In this document: positions 45,831 to 58,207 of the stretch, one piece after another
How the letters are laid out: each line of letters starts with the position of its first letter
Position numbering within the stretch: the stretch's first letter is position 1
DNA from: Amblyomma americanum
Lineage: Eukaryota > Arthropoda > Arachnida > Ixodida > Ixodidae
Assembly (NCBI RefSeq): GCF_052857255.1
Contig: NW_027526486.1
Location: 1,116,001 to 1,180,000, forward strand
Direction: 5' to 3'
DNA: 64,000 nucleotides
Notes under the pieces: generated by a model
Databases searched by the model: none
Seen by the model: the letters and a program-made list of their open reading frames with translations, nothing else
What the model was told of the DNA's origin: nothing
Made by a program: the position numbers and the translations under genes

Positions 45831-47029
45831 TATCCTGTTGTTTTGAGCCAGAATACAAGTTTTCGCGCAGTTCTGAGAGAAAAAGTTTACACCTTTTTCT
45901 CGTCTACTCTTCGAAGACTTGTAAAATCGATGCCCGTGAATCTTGCTAGTTTCGATTTAAAACGATGTATCCCGTTGTTTTGAGCCGGAAAACAAGTTTT
46001 CGCACAGTTCTGAGAGAAAAAGTTTACACCTTTCTCTCGTGTACTCTTCGACGACTTGTAACATCGATACTCGTGAATCATGCTAGTTTCGATCTAAAAC
46101 GATGTATCCCGTTGTTTTGAGCCGGAATACAAGTTTTCGCGCAGTTCTGAGAGAAAAAAGTTTACACCTTTCTCTCGTGTACTCTTCGACGACTTGTAAA
46201 ATCGATGCTCGTGAATCATGCTAGTTTCGATCTAAAACGATGTATCCCGTTGTTTTGGGCCGGAATACAAGTTTGCGCGCAGTTCTGAGAGAAAAAGTTT
46301 ACACCTTTCTCTCGTCTACTCTTCGACGACTTGTAAAATCGATGCTCGTGAATCTTGCTAGTTTCAATTTAAAACGATGTATCCCGTTGTTTTGAGCCGG
46401 AATACAAGTTTTCGCGCAGTTCTGAGAGAAAAAGTTTGCACCTTTCTCTCGTCTACTCTTCGACGACTTGTAAAATCAATGCTCGTGAATCTTGCTAGTT
46501 TCGATCTACAACGATGTATCCCGTTGTTTTGAGCTGGAATAGAAGTTTTCGCGCAGTTCTGAGAGAAAAAGTTTACACCTTTCTCTCGTCTACTTTTCGA
46601 GGACTTGTAAAATCGATTCTCGTGAATCATGCTAGTTTTGACCTAAAACGATGTATCGCGTTTTTTTGAGCCGGTATACAAGTTTTCGCGCAGTTCTGAG
46701 AGAAAAAGTTTACACCTTTCTCTCGTGTACTCTTCGACGACTTGTAAAATCGATGCTCGTGAATCTTGCTAGTTTCGATCTAAAACGATGTATCCCGTTG
46801 TTTTGAGCCGGAAACAAGTTTTCGTGCAGTTCTGAGAGAAAACGTTTACACCTTTCTCTCGTCTACGATTCGACGACTTGTAAAATCGATGCTCGTGAAT
46901 CTTGCTAGTTTCGATCTAAAACGATGTATCCCGTTGTTTTGAGCCGGAAACAAGTTTTCGTGCAGTTCTGAGAGAAAACGTTTACACCTTTCTCTCGTCT
47001 ACGATTCGACGACTTGTAAAATCGATGCT

Positions 47030-48570
47030 CGTGAATCTTGCTAGTTTCGATCTAAAACGATGTATCCCGTTGTTATGAGCCGGAATACAAGTTTTCGTGC
47101 AGTTCTGAGAGAAAACGTTTACACCTTTCTCTCGTCTACTCTTCGACGACTTGTAAAATCGATGCTCGTGAATCTTGCTAGTTTCGATCTAAAACGATGT
47201 ATCCCGTTGTTTTGAGCCAGAATACAATTTTTCGCGCAGTTCTGAGAGAAAAAGTTTACACCTTTCTCTCGTCTACTCTTCGAAGACTTGTAAAATCGAT
47301 GCCCGTGAATCTTGCTAGTTTCGATTTAAAACGATGTATCCCGTTGTTTTGAGCCGGAATACAAGTTTTCGCGCAGTTCTGAGAGAAAAAGTTTACACCT
47401 TTCTCTCGTGTACTCTTCGACGACTTGTAAAATCGATACTCGTGAATCATGCTAATTTCGATCTAAAACGATGTATCCCGTTGTTTTGAGCCGGAATACA
47501 AGTTTTCGCGCAGTTCTGAGAGAAAAAGTTTACACCTTTCTCTCGTCTGCTCTTCGAAGACTTGTAAAATCGATGCTCGTGAATCTTGCTAGTTTCGATC
47601 TAAAACGATGTATCCCGTTGTTTTGAGCCGGAATACAAGTTTTCGCGCAGTTTTGAGAGAAAAAGTTTACACCTTTCTCTCGTGTACTCTTCGACGACTT
47701 GTAAAATCGATGCTCGTGAATCTTGCTAGTTTCGATCTAAAACGATGTATCCCGTTGTTTTGAGCCGGAATACAAGTTTTCGTGCAGTTCTGAGAGAAAA
47801 AGTTTACACCTTTCTCTCGTCTACTCTTCGACGACTTGTAAAATCGATGCTCGTGAATCTTGCTACTTTCGATCTAAAACGATGTATCCCGTTGTTTTGA
47901 GCCGGAATACAAGTTTTCGCGCAGTTCTGAGAGAAAAAGTTTACACCTTTCTCTCGTCTACTCTTCGACGACTTGTAAAATCGATGCTCGTGAATCTTGC
48001 TAGTTTCAATTTAAAACGATGTATCCCGTTGTTTTGAGCCGGAATACAAGTTTTCGCGCAGTTCTGAGAGAAAAAGTTTGCACCTTTCTCTCGTCTACTC
48101 TTCGACGACTTGTAAAATCAATGCTCGTGAATCTTGCTAGTTTCGATCTACAACGATGTATCCCGTTGCTTTGAGCTGGAATAGAAGTTTTCGCGCAGTT
48201 CTGAGAGAAAAAGTTTACACCTTTCTCTCGTCTACTTTTCGAGGACTTGTAAAATCGATTCTCGTGAATCTTGCTAGTTTTGACCTAAAACGATGTATCC
48301 CGTTTTTTTGAGCCGGTATACAAGCTTTCGCGCAGTTCTGAGAGAAAAAGTTTACACCTTTCTCTCGTGTACTCTTCGACGACTTGTAAAATCGATGCTC
48401 GTGAATCTTGCTAGTTTCGATCTAAAACGACGTATCCCGTTGTTTTGAGCCGGAATACAAGTTTTCGTGCAGTTCTGAGAGAAAACGTTTACACCTTTCT
48501 CTCGTCTACGATTCGACGACTTGTAAAATCGATGCTCGTGAATCTTGCTAGTTTCGATCTAAAACGATGT
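47030..48570. repeat. Satellite block repeated at 20-monomer offset, copy 2
   Basis: Copy of 44290-45830. A T-run near 48303 is one base shorter, shifting the offset from 2740 to 2739 in the distal part. Preceded by repeated monomers with GGAAACAAG and CTACGATTCG (46795-47030), a separate local dimer-type expansion. Confidence 0.8.
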
Positions 48571-51500
48571 ATCCCGTTGTTTTGAGCCGGTATACAAGTT
48601 TTCGCGCAGTTCTGAGAGAAAAAGTTTACACCTTTCTCTCGTGTACTCTTCGACGACTTGTAAAATCGATGCTCGTGAATCTTGCTAGTTTCGATCTAAA
48701 ACGATGTATCCCGTTGTTTTGAGCCGGAAACAAGTTTTCGTGCAGTTCTGAGAGAAAACTTTTACACCTTTCTCTCGTCTACGATTCGACGACTTGTAAA
48801 ATCGATGCTCGTGAATCTTGCTAGTTTCGATCTAAAACGATGTATCCCGTTGTTTTGAGCCGGAATACAAGTTTTCGCGCAGTTCTGAGAGAAAAAGTTT
48901 ACACCTTTCTCTCGTCTACACTTCGAAGACTTGTAAAATCGATGCCCGTGAATCTTGCTAGTTTCGATCTAAAACGATGTATCCCTTTGTTTTGAGCCGG
49001 AATACAAGTTTTCGCGCAGTTCTGAGAGAAAAAGTTTACACCTTTCTCTCGTGTACTCTTCGACGACTTGTAAAATCGATACTCGAGAATCATGCTAGTT
49101 TCGATCTAAAACGATGTATCCCGTTGTTTTGAGCCGGAATACAAGTTTTCGCGCAGTTCTGAGAGAAAAAGTTTACACCTTTCTCTCGTCTACTCTTCGA
49201 CGACTTGTAAAATCGATGCTCGTGAATCTTGCTAGTTTCAATTTAAAACGATGTATCCCGTTGTTTTGAGCCGGAATACAAGTTTTCGCGCAGTTCTGAG
49301 AGAAAAAGTTTGCACCTTTCTCTCGTCTACTCTTCGACTACTTGTAAAATCAATGCTCGTGAATCTTGCTACTTTCGATCTAAAACGATGTATCCCGTTG
49401 TTTTGAGCCGGAATACAAGTTTTCGCACAGTTCTGAGAGAAAAAGTTTACACCTTTCTCTCGTGTACTCTTCGACGACTTGTAACATCGATACTCGTGAA
49501 TCATGCTAGTTTCGATCTAAAACGATGTATCCCGTTGTTTTGAGCCGGAATACAAGTTTTCGCGCAGTTCTGAGAGAAAAAAGTTTACACCTTTCTCTCG
49601 TGTACTCTTCGACGACTTGTAAAATCGATGCTCGTGAATCATGCTAGTTTCGATCTAAAACGATGTATCCCGTTGTTTTGGGCCGGAATACAAGTTTTCG
49701 CGCAGTTCTGAGAGAAAAAGTTTACACCTTTCTCTCGTCTACTCTTCGACGACTTGTAAAATCGATGCTCGTGAATCTTGCTAGTTTCAATTTAAAACGA
49801 TGTATCCCGTTGTTTTGAGCCGGAATACAAGTTTTCGCGCAGTTCTGAGAGAAAAAGTTTGCACCTTTCTCTCGTCTACTCTTCGACGACTTGTAAAATC
49901 AATGCTCGTGAATCTTGCTAGTTTCGATCTACAACGATGTATCCCGTTGTTTTGAGCTGGAATAGAAGTTTTCGCGCAGTTCTGAGAGAAAAAGTTTACA
50001 CCTTTCTCTCGTCTACTTTTCGAGGACTTGTAAAATCGATTCTCGTGAATCATGCTAGTTTTGACCTAAAACAATGTATCCCGTTTTTTTGAGCCGGTAT
50101 ACAAGTTTTCGCGCAGTTCTGAGAGAAAAAGTTTACACCTTTCTCTCGTGTACTCTTCGACGACTTGTAAAATCGATTCTCGTGAATCATGCTAGTTTTG
50201 ACCTAAAACAATGTATCCCGTTTTTTTGAGCCGGTATACAAGTTTTCGCGCAGTTCTGAGAGAAAAAGTTTACACCTTTCTCTCGTGTACTCTTCGACGA
50301 CTTGTAAAATCGATGCTCGTGAATCTTGCTAGTTTCGATCTAAAACGATGTATCCCGTTGTTTTGAGCCGGAAACAAGTTTTCGTGCAGTTCTGAGAGAA
50401 AACGTTTACACCTTTCTCTCGTCTACGATTCGACGACTTGTAAAATCGATGCTCGTGAATCTTGCTAGTTTCGATCTAAAACGATGTATCCCGTTGTTTT
50501 GAGCCAGAATACAAGTTTTCGCGCAGTTCTGAGAGAAAAAGTTTACACCTTTCTCTCGTCTGCTCTTCGAAGACTTGTAAAATCGATGCTCGTGAATCTT
50601 GCTAGTTTCGATCTAAAACGATGTATCCCGTTGTTTTGAGCCGGAATACAAGTTTTCGCGCAGTTCTGAGAGAAAAAGTTTACACCTTTCTCTCGTCTAC
50701 TCTTCGAAGACTTGTAAAATCGATGCCCGTGAATCTTGCTAGTTTCGATCTAAAACGATGTATCCCTTTGTTTTGAGCCGGAATACAAGTTTTCGCGCAG
50801 TTCTGAGAGAAAAAGTTTACACCTTTCTCTCGTGTACTCTTCGACGACTTGTAAAATCGATACTCGAGAATCATGCTAGTTTCGATCTAAAACGATGTAT
50901 CCCGTTGTTTTGAGCCGGAATACAAGTTTTCGCGCAGTTCTGAGAGAAAAAGTTTACACCTTTCTCTCGTCTACTCTTCGACGACTTGTAAAATCGATGC
51001 TCGTGAATCTTGCTAGTTTCAATTTAAAACGATGTATCCCGTTTTTTTGAGCCGGTATACAAGTTTTCGCGCAGTTCTGAGAGAAAAAGTTTACACCTTT
51101 CTCTCGTCTACTCTTCGACGACTTGTAAAATCGATGCTCGTGAATCTTGCTACTTTCGATCTAAAACGATGTATCCCGTTGTTTTGAGCCGGAATACAAG
51201 TTTTCGCGCAGTTCTGAGAGAAAACGTTTACACCTTTCTCTCGTCTACTCTTCGAAGACTTGTAAAATCGATGCCCGTGAATCTTGCTAGTTTCGATCTA
51301 AAACGATGTATCCCGTTGTTTTGAGCCGGAATACAAGTTTTCGCGCAGTTCTGAGAGAAAAAGTTTACACCTTTCTCTCGTGTACTCTTCGACGACTTGT
51401 AAAATCGATACTCGAGAATCATGCTAGTTTCGATCTAAAACGATGTATCCCGTTGTTTTGAGCCGGAATACAAGTTTTCGCGCAGTTCTGAGAGAAAAAG

Positions 51501-51639
51501 TTTACACCTTTCTCTCGTCTACTCTTCGACAACTTGTAAAATCGATGCTCGTGAATCTTGCTAGTTTCAATTTAAAACGATGTATCCCGTTGTTTTGAGC
51601 CGGAATACAAGTTTTCGCGCAGTTCTGAGAGAAAAAGTT

Positions 51640-54600
51640 TGCACCTTTCTCTCGTCTACTCTTCGACTACTTGTAAAATCAATGCTCGTGAATCTTGCTA
51701 GTTTCGATCTACGACGATGTATCCCGTTGTTTTGAGCCAGAATACAAGTCTTCGCGCCGTTCTGAGAGAAAAAGTTTACACCTTTTTCTCGTCTACTCTT
51801 CAAAGACTTGTTTCAAAACAAAGAGACGCCGACCAGTAAAACGAAAAAATCGATTCTCGTGAATCTTGCTAGTTTTGACCTAAAACGATGTATCCCGTTT
51901 TTTTGAGCCGGTATACAAGTTTTCGCGCAGTTCTGAGAGAAAAAGTTTACACCTTTCTCTCGTGTACTCTTCGACGACTTGTAAAATCGATGCTCGTGAA
52001 TCTTGCTAGTTTCGATCTAAAACGATGTATCCCGTTGTTTTGAGCCGGAATACAAGTTTTCGTGCAGTTCTGAGAGAAAACGTTTACACCTTTCTCTCGT
52101 CTACTCTTCGACGACTTGTAAAATCGATGCTCGTGAATCTTGCTAGTTTCGATCTAAAACGATGTATCCCGTTGTTTTGAGCCAGAATACAAGTTTTCGC
52201 GCAGTTCTGAGAGAAAAAGTTTACACCTTTCTCTCGTCTACTCTTCGAAGACTTGTAAATCGATGCCCGTGAATCTTGCTAGTTTCGATTTAAAACGATG
52301 TATCCCGTTGTTTTGAGCCGGAATACAAGTTTTCGCGCAGTTCTGAGAGAAAAAGTTTACACCTTTCTCTCGTCTGCTCTTCGAAGACTTGTAAAATCGA
52401 TGCTCGTGAATCTTGCTAGTTTCGATCTAAAACGATGTAACCCGTTGTTCTGAGCCGGAATACAAGTTTTGGCGCAGTTCTGAGAGAAAAATTTTGCACC
52501 TTTCTCTCGTCTACTCTTCGACGACTTGTAAGATCAATGCTCGTGAATCTTGCTAGTTTCGATCTACAACGATGTATCCCGTTGTTTTGAGCCGGAATAC
52601 AAAGTTTTCGCGCAGTTCTGAGAGAAAACGTTTACACCTTTCTCTCGTCTACTCTTCGACGACTTGTAAAATCGATGCTCGTGAATCTTGCTAGTTTCAA
52701 TTTAAAACGATGTATCCCGTTGTTTAGAGCCGGAATACAAGTTTTCGCGCAGTTCTGAGAGAAAAAAGTTTACACCTTTCTCTCGTGTACTCTTCGACGA
52801 CTTGTAAAATCGATGCTCGTGAATCATGCTAGTTTCGATCTAAAACGATGTATCCCGTTGTTTTGGGCCGGAATACAAGTTTTCGCGCAGTTCTGAGAGA
52901 AAAAGTTTACACCTTTCTCTCGTCTACTCTTCGACGACTTGTAAAATCGATGCTCGTGAATCTTGCTAGTTTCAATTTAAAACGATGTATCCCGTTGTTT
53001 TGAGCCGGAATACAAGTTTTCGCGCAGTTCTGAGAGAAAAAGTTTGCACCTTTCTCTCGTCTACTCTTCGACGACTTGTAAAATCAATGCTCGTGAATCT
53101 TGCTAGTTTCGATCTACAACGATGTATCCCGTTGTTTTGAGCTGGAATAGAAGTTTTCGCGCAGTTCTGAGAGAAAAAGTTGACACCTTTCTCTCGTCTA
53201 CTCTTCGAAGACTTGTAAAATCGATGCCCGTGAATCTTGCTAGTTTCGATTTAAAACGATGTATCCCGTTGTTTTGAGCCGGAATACAAGTTTTCGCGCA
53301 GTTCTGAGAGAAAAAGTTTACACCTTTCTCTCGTGTACTCTTCGACGACTTGTAAAATCGATACTCGTGAATCATGCTAGTTTCGATCTAAAACGATGTA
53401 TCCCGTTGTTTTGAGCCGGAATACAAGTTTTCGCGCAGTTCTGAGAGAAAAAGTTTACACCTTTCTCTCGTGTACTCTTCGAAGACTTGTAAAATCGATG
53501 CTCGTGAATCTTGCTAGTTTCGATCTAAAACGATGTAACCCGTTGTTTTGAGCCGGAATACAAGTTTTGGCGCAGTTCTGAGAGAAAGAGTTTACACCTT
53601 TCTCTCGTGTACTCTTCGACGACTTGTAAAATCGATGCTCGTAAATCTTGCTAGTTTCGATCTAAAACGATGTATTCCGTTGTATTGAGCCGGAATACAA
53701 GTTTTCGCGCAGTTCTGAGAGAAAAAGTTTGCACCTTTTTCTCGTCTACTCTTCGACGACTTGTAAAATCCGTGCTCGTGAATCTTGCTAGTTTCGATCT
53801 ACAACGATGTATCCCGTTGTTTTGAGCTGGAATAGAAGTTTTCGCGCAGTTCTGAGAGAAAAAGTTGACACCTTTCTCTCGTCTACTCTTCGAAGACTTG
53901 TAAAATCGATGCCCGTGAATCTTGCTAGTTTCGATTTAAAACGATGTATCCCGTTGTTTTGAGCCGGAATACAAGTTTTCGCGCAGTTCTGAGAGAAAAA
54001 GTTTACACCTTTCTCTCGTCTACTCTTCGACGACTTATAAAATCGATGCCCGTGAATCTTGCTAGTTTCGATTTAAAACGATGTATCTCGTTGTTTTGAG
54101 CCGGAATACAAGTTTTCGCGCAGTTCTGAGAGAAAAAGTTTACACCTTTCTCTCGTGTACTCTTCGACGACTTGTAAAATCGATACTCGTGAATCATGCT
54201 AATTTCGATCTAAAACGATGTATCCCGTTGTTTTGAGCCGGAATACAAGTTTTCGCGCAGTTCTGAGAGAAAAAGTTTACACCTTTCTCTCGTCTGCTCT
54301 TCGAAGACTTGTAAAATCGATGCTCGTGAATCTTGCTAGTTTCGATCTAAAACGATGTAACCCGTTGTTCTGAGCCGGAATACAAGTTTTGGCGTAGTTC
54401 TGAGAGAAAAATTTTGCATCTTTCTCTCGTCTACTCTTCGACGACTTGTAAGATCAATGCTCGTGAATCTTGCTAGTTTCGATCTACAACGATGTATCCC
54501 GTTGTTTTGAGCCGGAATACAAAGTTTTCGCGCAGTTCTGAGAGAAAACGTTTACACCTTTCTCTCGTCTACTCTTCAACGACTTGTAAAATCGATGCTC

Positions 54601-54826
54601 GTGAATCTTGCTAGTTTCAATTTAAAACGATGTATCCCGTTGTTTTGAGCCGGAATACAAGTTTTCGCAGAGTTCTGAGAGAAAAAGTTTACACCTTTCT
54701 CTCGTCTACTCTTCGAAGACTTGTAAAATCGATGCTCGTGAATCTTGCTAGTTTCGATCTAAAACGATGTAACCCGTTGTTTTGAGCCGGAATACAAGTT
54801 TTGGCGCAGTTCTGAGAGAAAAAGTT
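51640..54826. repeat. 3186-bp higher-order unit with embedded 34-bp insert, unit 1
   Basis: About 23 monomers plus 34 bp. Most of it matches 54827 onward at an offset of 3186-3187 bp, including the insert at 51812-51845, CTTGTAAGATCAATG, TACAAAGTTTTCG, ATTTTGCA and GACTTATAAAATC. One patch (about 52740-53100) does not match its partner, which there resembles 57846-58207 instead. That points to conversion or a later exchange. Confidence 0.8.
51812..51845. other. 34-bp non-satellite insert within a monomer
   Basis: Between GACTTGT and AAAATCGATTCTCG, normally contiguous, lie 34 bases beginning TTCAAAACAAAGAGACG and ending CAGTAAAACGAA. They do not match any part of the 137-bp monomer or the PLE that I could see. 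An identical copy is at 54999-55032. Confidence 0.88.
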
Positions 54827-54998
54827 TGCACCTTTCTCTCGTCTACTCTTCGACTACTTGTAAAATCAATGCTCGTGAATCTTGCTAGTTTCGATCTACG
54901 ACGATGTATCCCGTTGTTTTGAGCCAGAATACAAGTCTTCGCGCCGTTCTGAGAGAAAAAGTTTACACCTTTTTCTCGTCTACTCTTCAAAGACTTGT

Positions 54999-55032
54999 TT
55001 CAAAACAAAGAGACGCCGACCAGTAAAACGAA
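54999..55032. other. 34-bp non-satellite insert, second copy
   Basis: Identical to 51812-51845, in the same position of an equivalent monomer. Its neighbours match those of the first copy, so it was carried along by amplification of the 3186-bp unit and did not arise from a second insertion. Confidence 0.88.
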
Positions 55033-56288
55033 AAAATCGATTCTCGTGAATCTTGCTAGTTTTGACCTAAAACGATGTATCCCGTTTTTTTGAGCCGGTA
55101 TACAAGTTTTCGCGCAGTTCTGAGAGAAAAAGTTTACACCTTTCTCTCGTGTACTCTTCGACGACTTGTAAAATCGATGCTCGTGAATCTTGCTAGTTTC
55201 GATCTAAAACGATGTATCCCGTTGTTTTGAGCCGGAATACAAGTTTTCGTGCAGTTCTGAGAGAAAACGTTTACACCTTTCTCTCGTCTACTCTTCGACG
55301 ACTTGTAAAATCGATGCTCGTGAATCTTGCTAGTTTCGATCTAAAACGATGTATCCCGTTGTTTTGAGCCAGAATACAAGTTTTCGCGCAGTTCTGAGAG
55401 AAAAAGTTTACACCTTTCTCTCGTCTACTCTTCGAAGACTTGTAAATCGATGCCCGTGAATCTTGCTAGTTTCGATTTAAAACGATGTATCCCGTTGTTT
55501 TGAGCCGGAATACAAGTTTTCGCGCAGTTCTGAGAGAAAAAGTTTACACCTTTCTCTCGTCTGCTCTTCGAAGACTTGTAAAATCGATGCTCGTGAATCT
55601 TGCTAGTTTCGATCTAAAACGATGTAACCCGTTGTTCTGAGCCGGAATACAAGTTTTGGCGCAGTTCTGAGAGAAAAATTTTGCACCTTTCTCTCGTCTA
55701 CTCTTCGACGACTTGTAAGATCAATGCTCGTGAATCTTGCTAGTTTCGATCTACAACGATGTATCCCGTTGTTTTGAGCCGGAATACAAAGTTTTCGCGC
55801 AGTTCTGAGAGAAAACGTTTACACCTTTCTCTCGTCTACTCTTCGACGACTTGTAAAATCGATGCTCGTGAATCTTGCTAGTTTCAATTTAAAACGATGT
55901 ATCCCGTTGTTTAGAGCCGGAATACAAGTTTTCGCAGAGTTCTGAGAGAAAAAGTTTACACCTTTCTCTCGTCTACTCTTCGAAGACTTGTAAAATCGAT
56001 GCTCGTGAATCTTGCTAGTTTCGATCTAAAACGATGTAACCCGTTGTTTTGAGCCGGAATACAAGTTTTGGCGCAGTTCTGAGAGAAAGAGTTTACACCT
56101 TTCTCTCGTGTACTCTTCGACGACTTGTAAAATCGATGCTCGTAAATCTTGCTAGTTTCGATCTAAAACGATGTATTCCGTTGTATTGAGCCGGAATACA
56201 AGTTTTCGCGAAGTTGTGTGAGAAAAAATTTACACCTTTCTCTCGTCTACTCTTCGACGACTTGTAAAATCAGTGCTCGTGAATCTTG

Positions 56289-58207
56289 CTAGTTTCGATC
56301 TACAACGATGTATCCCGTTGTTTTGAGCTGGAATAGAAGTTTTCGCGCAGTTCTGAGAGAAAAAGTTGACACCTTTCTCTCGTCTACTCTTCGAAGACTT
56401 GTAAAATCGATGCCCGTGAATCTTGCTAGTTTCGATTTAAAACGATGTATCCCGTTGTTTTGAGCCGGAATACAAGTTTTCGCGCAGTTCTGAGAGAAAA
56501 AGTTTACACCTTTCTCTCGTGTACTCTTCGACGACTTGTAAAATCGATACTCGTGAATCATGCTAGTTTCGATCTAAAACGATGTATCCCGTTGTTTTGA
56601 GCCGGAATACAAGTTTTCGCGCAGTTCTGAGAGAAAAAGTTTACACCTTTCTCTCGTGTACTCTTCGAAGACTTGTAAAATCGATGCTCGTGAATCTTGC
56701 TAGTTTCGATCTAAAACGATGTAACCCGTTGTTTTGAGCCGGAATACAAGTTTTGGCGCAGTTCTGAGAGAAAGAGTTTACACCTTTCTCTCGTGTACTC
56801 TTCGACGACTTGTAAAATCGATGCTCGTAAATCTTGCTAGTTTCGATCTAAAACGATGTATTCCGTTGTATTGAGCCGGAATACAAGTTTTCGCGCAGTT
56901 CTGAGAGAAAAAGTTTGCACCTTTTTCTCGTCTACTCTTCGACGACTTGTAAAATCCGTGCTCGTGAATCTTGCTAGTTTCGATCTACAACGATGTATCC
57001 CGTTGTTTTGAGCTGGAATAGAAGTTTTCGCGCAGTTCTGAGAGAAAAAGTTGACACCTTTCTCTCGTCTACTCTTCGAAGACTTGTAAAATCGATGCCC
57101 GTGAATTTTGCTAGTTTCGATTTAAAACGATGTATCCCGTTGTTTTGAGCCGGAATACAAGTTTTCGCGCAGTTCTGAGAGAAAAAGTTTACACCTTTCT
57201 CTCGTCTACTCTTCGACGACTTATAAAATCGATGCCCGTGAATCTTGCTAGTTTCGATTTAAAACGATGTATCTCGTTGTTTTGAGCCGGAATACAAGTT
57301 TTCGCGCAGTTCTGAGAGAAAAAGTTTACACCTTTCTCTCGTGTACTCTTCGACGACTTGTAAAATCGATACTCGTGAATCATGCTAATTTCGATCTAAA
57401 ACGATGTATCCCGTTGTTTTGAGCCGGAATACAAGTTTTCGCGCAGTTCTGAGAGAAAAAGTTTACACCTTTCTCTCGTCTGCTCTTCGAAGACTTGTAA
57501 AATCGATGCTCGTGAATCTTGCTAGTTTCGATCTAAAACGATGTAACCCGTTGTTCTGAGCCGGAATACAAGTTTTGGCGTAGTTCTGAGAGAAAAATTT
57601 TGCATCTTTCTCTCGTCTACTCTTCGACGACTTGTAAGATCAATGCTCGTGAATCTTGCTAGTTTCGATCTACAACGATGTATCCCGTTGTTTTGAGCCG
57701 GAATACAAAGTTTTCGCGCAGTTCTGAGAGAAAACGTTTACACCTTTCTCTCGTCTACTCTTCAACGACTTGTAAAATCGATGCTCGTGAATCTTGCTAG
57801 TTTCAATTTAAAACGATGTATCCCGTTGTTTTGAGCCGGAATACAAGTTTTCGCAGAGTTCTGAGAGAAAAAGTTTACACCTTTCTCTCGTCTACTCTTC
57901 GAAGACTTGTAAAATCGATGCTCGTGAATCTTGCTAGTTTCGATCTAAAACGATGTAACCCGTTGTTTTGAGCCGGAATACAAGTTTTGGCGCAGTTCTG
58001 AGAGAAAGAGTTTACACCTTTCTCTCGTGTACTCTTCGACGACTTGTAAAATCGATGCTCGTAAATCTTGCTAGTTTCGATCTAAAACGATGTATTCCGT
58101 TGTATTGAGCCGGAATACAAGTTTTCGCGAAGTTGTGAGAGAAAAAATTTACACCTTTCTCTCGTCTACTCTTCGACGACTTGTAAAATCAGTGCTCGTG
58201 AATCTTG
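56289..58207. repeat. 14-monomer higher-order repeat (1919 bp), 3' set, unit 1
   Basis: 1919 bp (14 x 137 + 1), repeated at 58208-60126 and partly at 60127-61020. Markers: AAAGTTGACACC, TGTATTCCGTTGTATTGAG, AAAATCCGTGCTCG, CGTGAATTTTGC (57108 and 59027), GACTTATAAAATC, AGAAAAATTTTGCATC and GCGAAGTTGTG. Its variants differ from those of the 14-mer at 401-4236, so equal length does not mean the same unit. Confidence 0.87.

Noticed and set aside
51812..51845. 34-bp insert as a second transposon or an attachment site
   Set aside because: No terminal inverted repeats or target duplication were seen around it, and both copies share flanks, so it is treated as filler of unknown origin.
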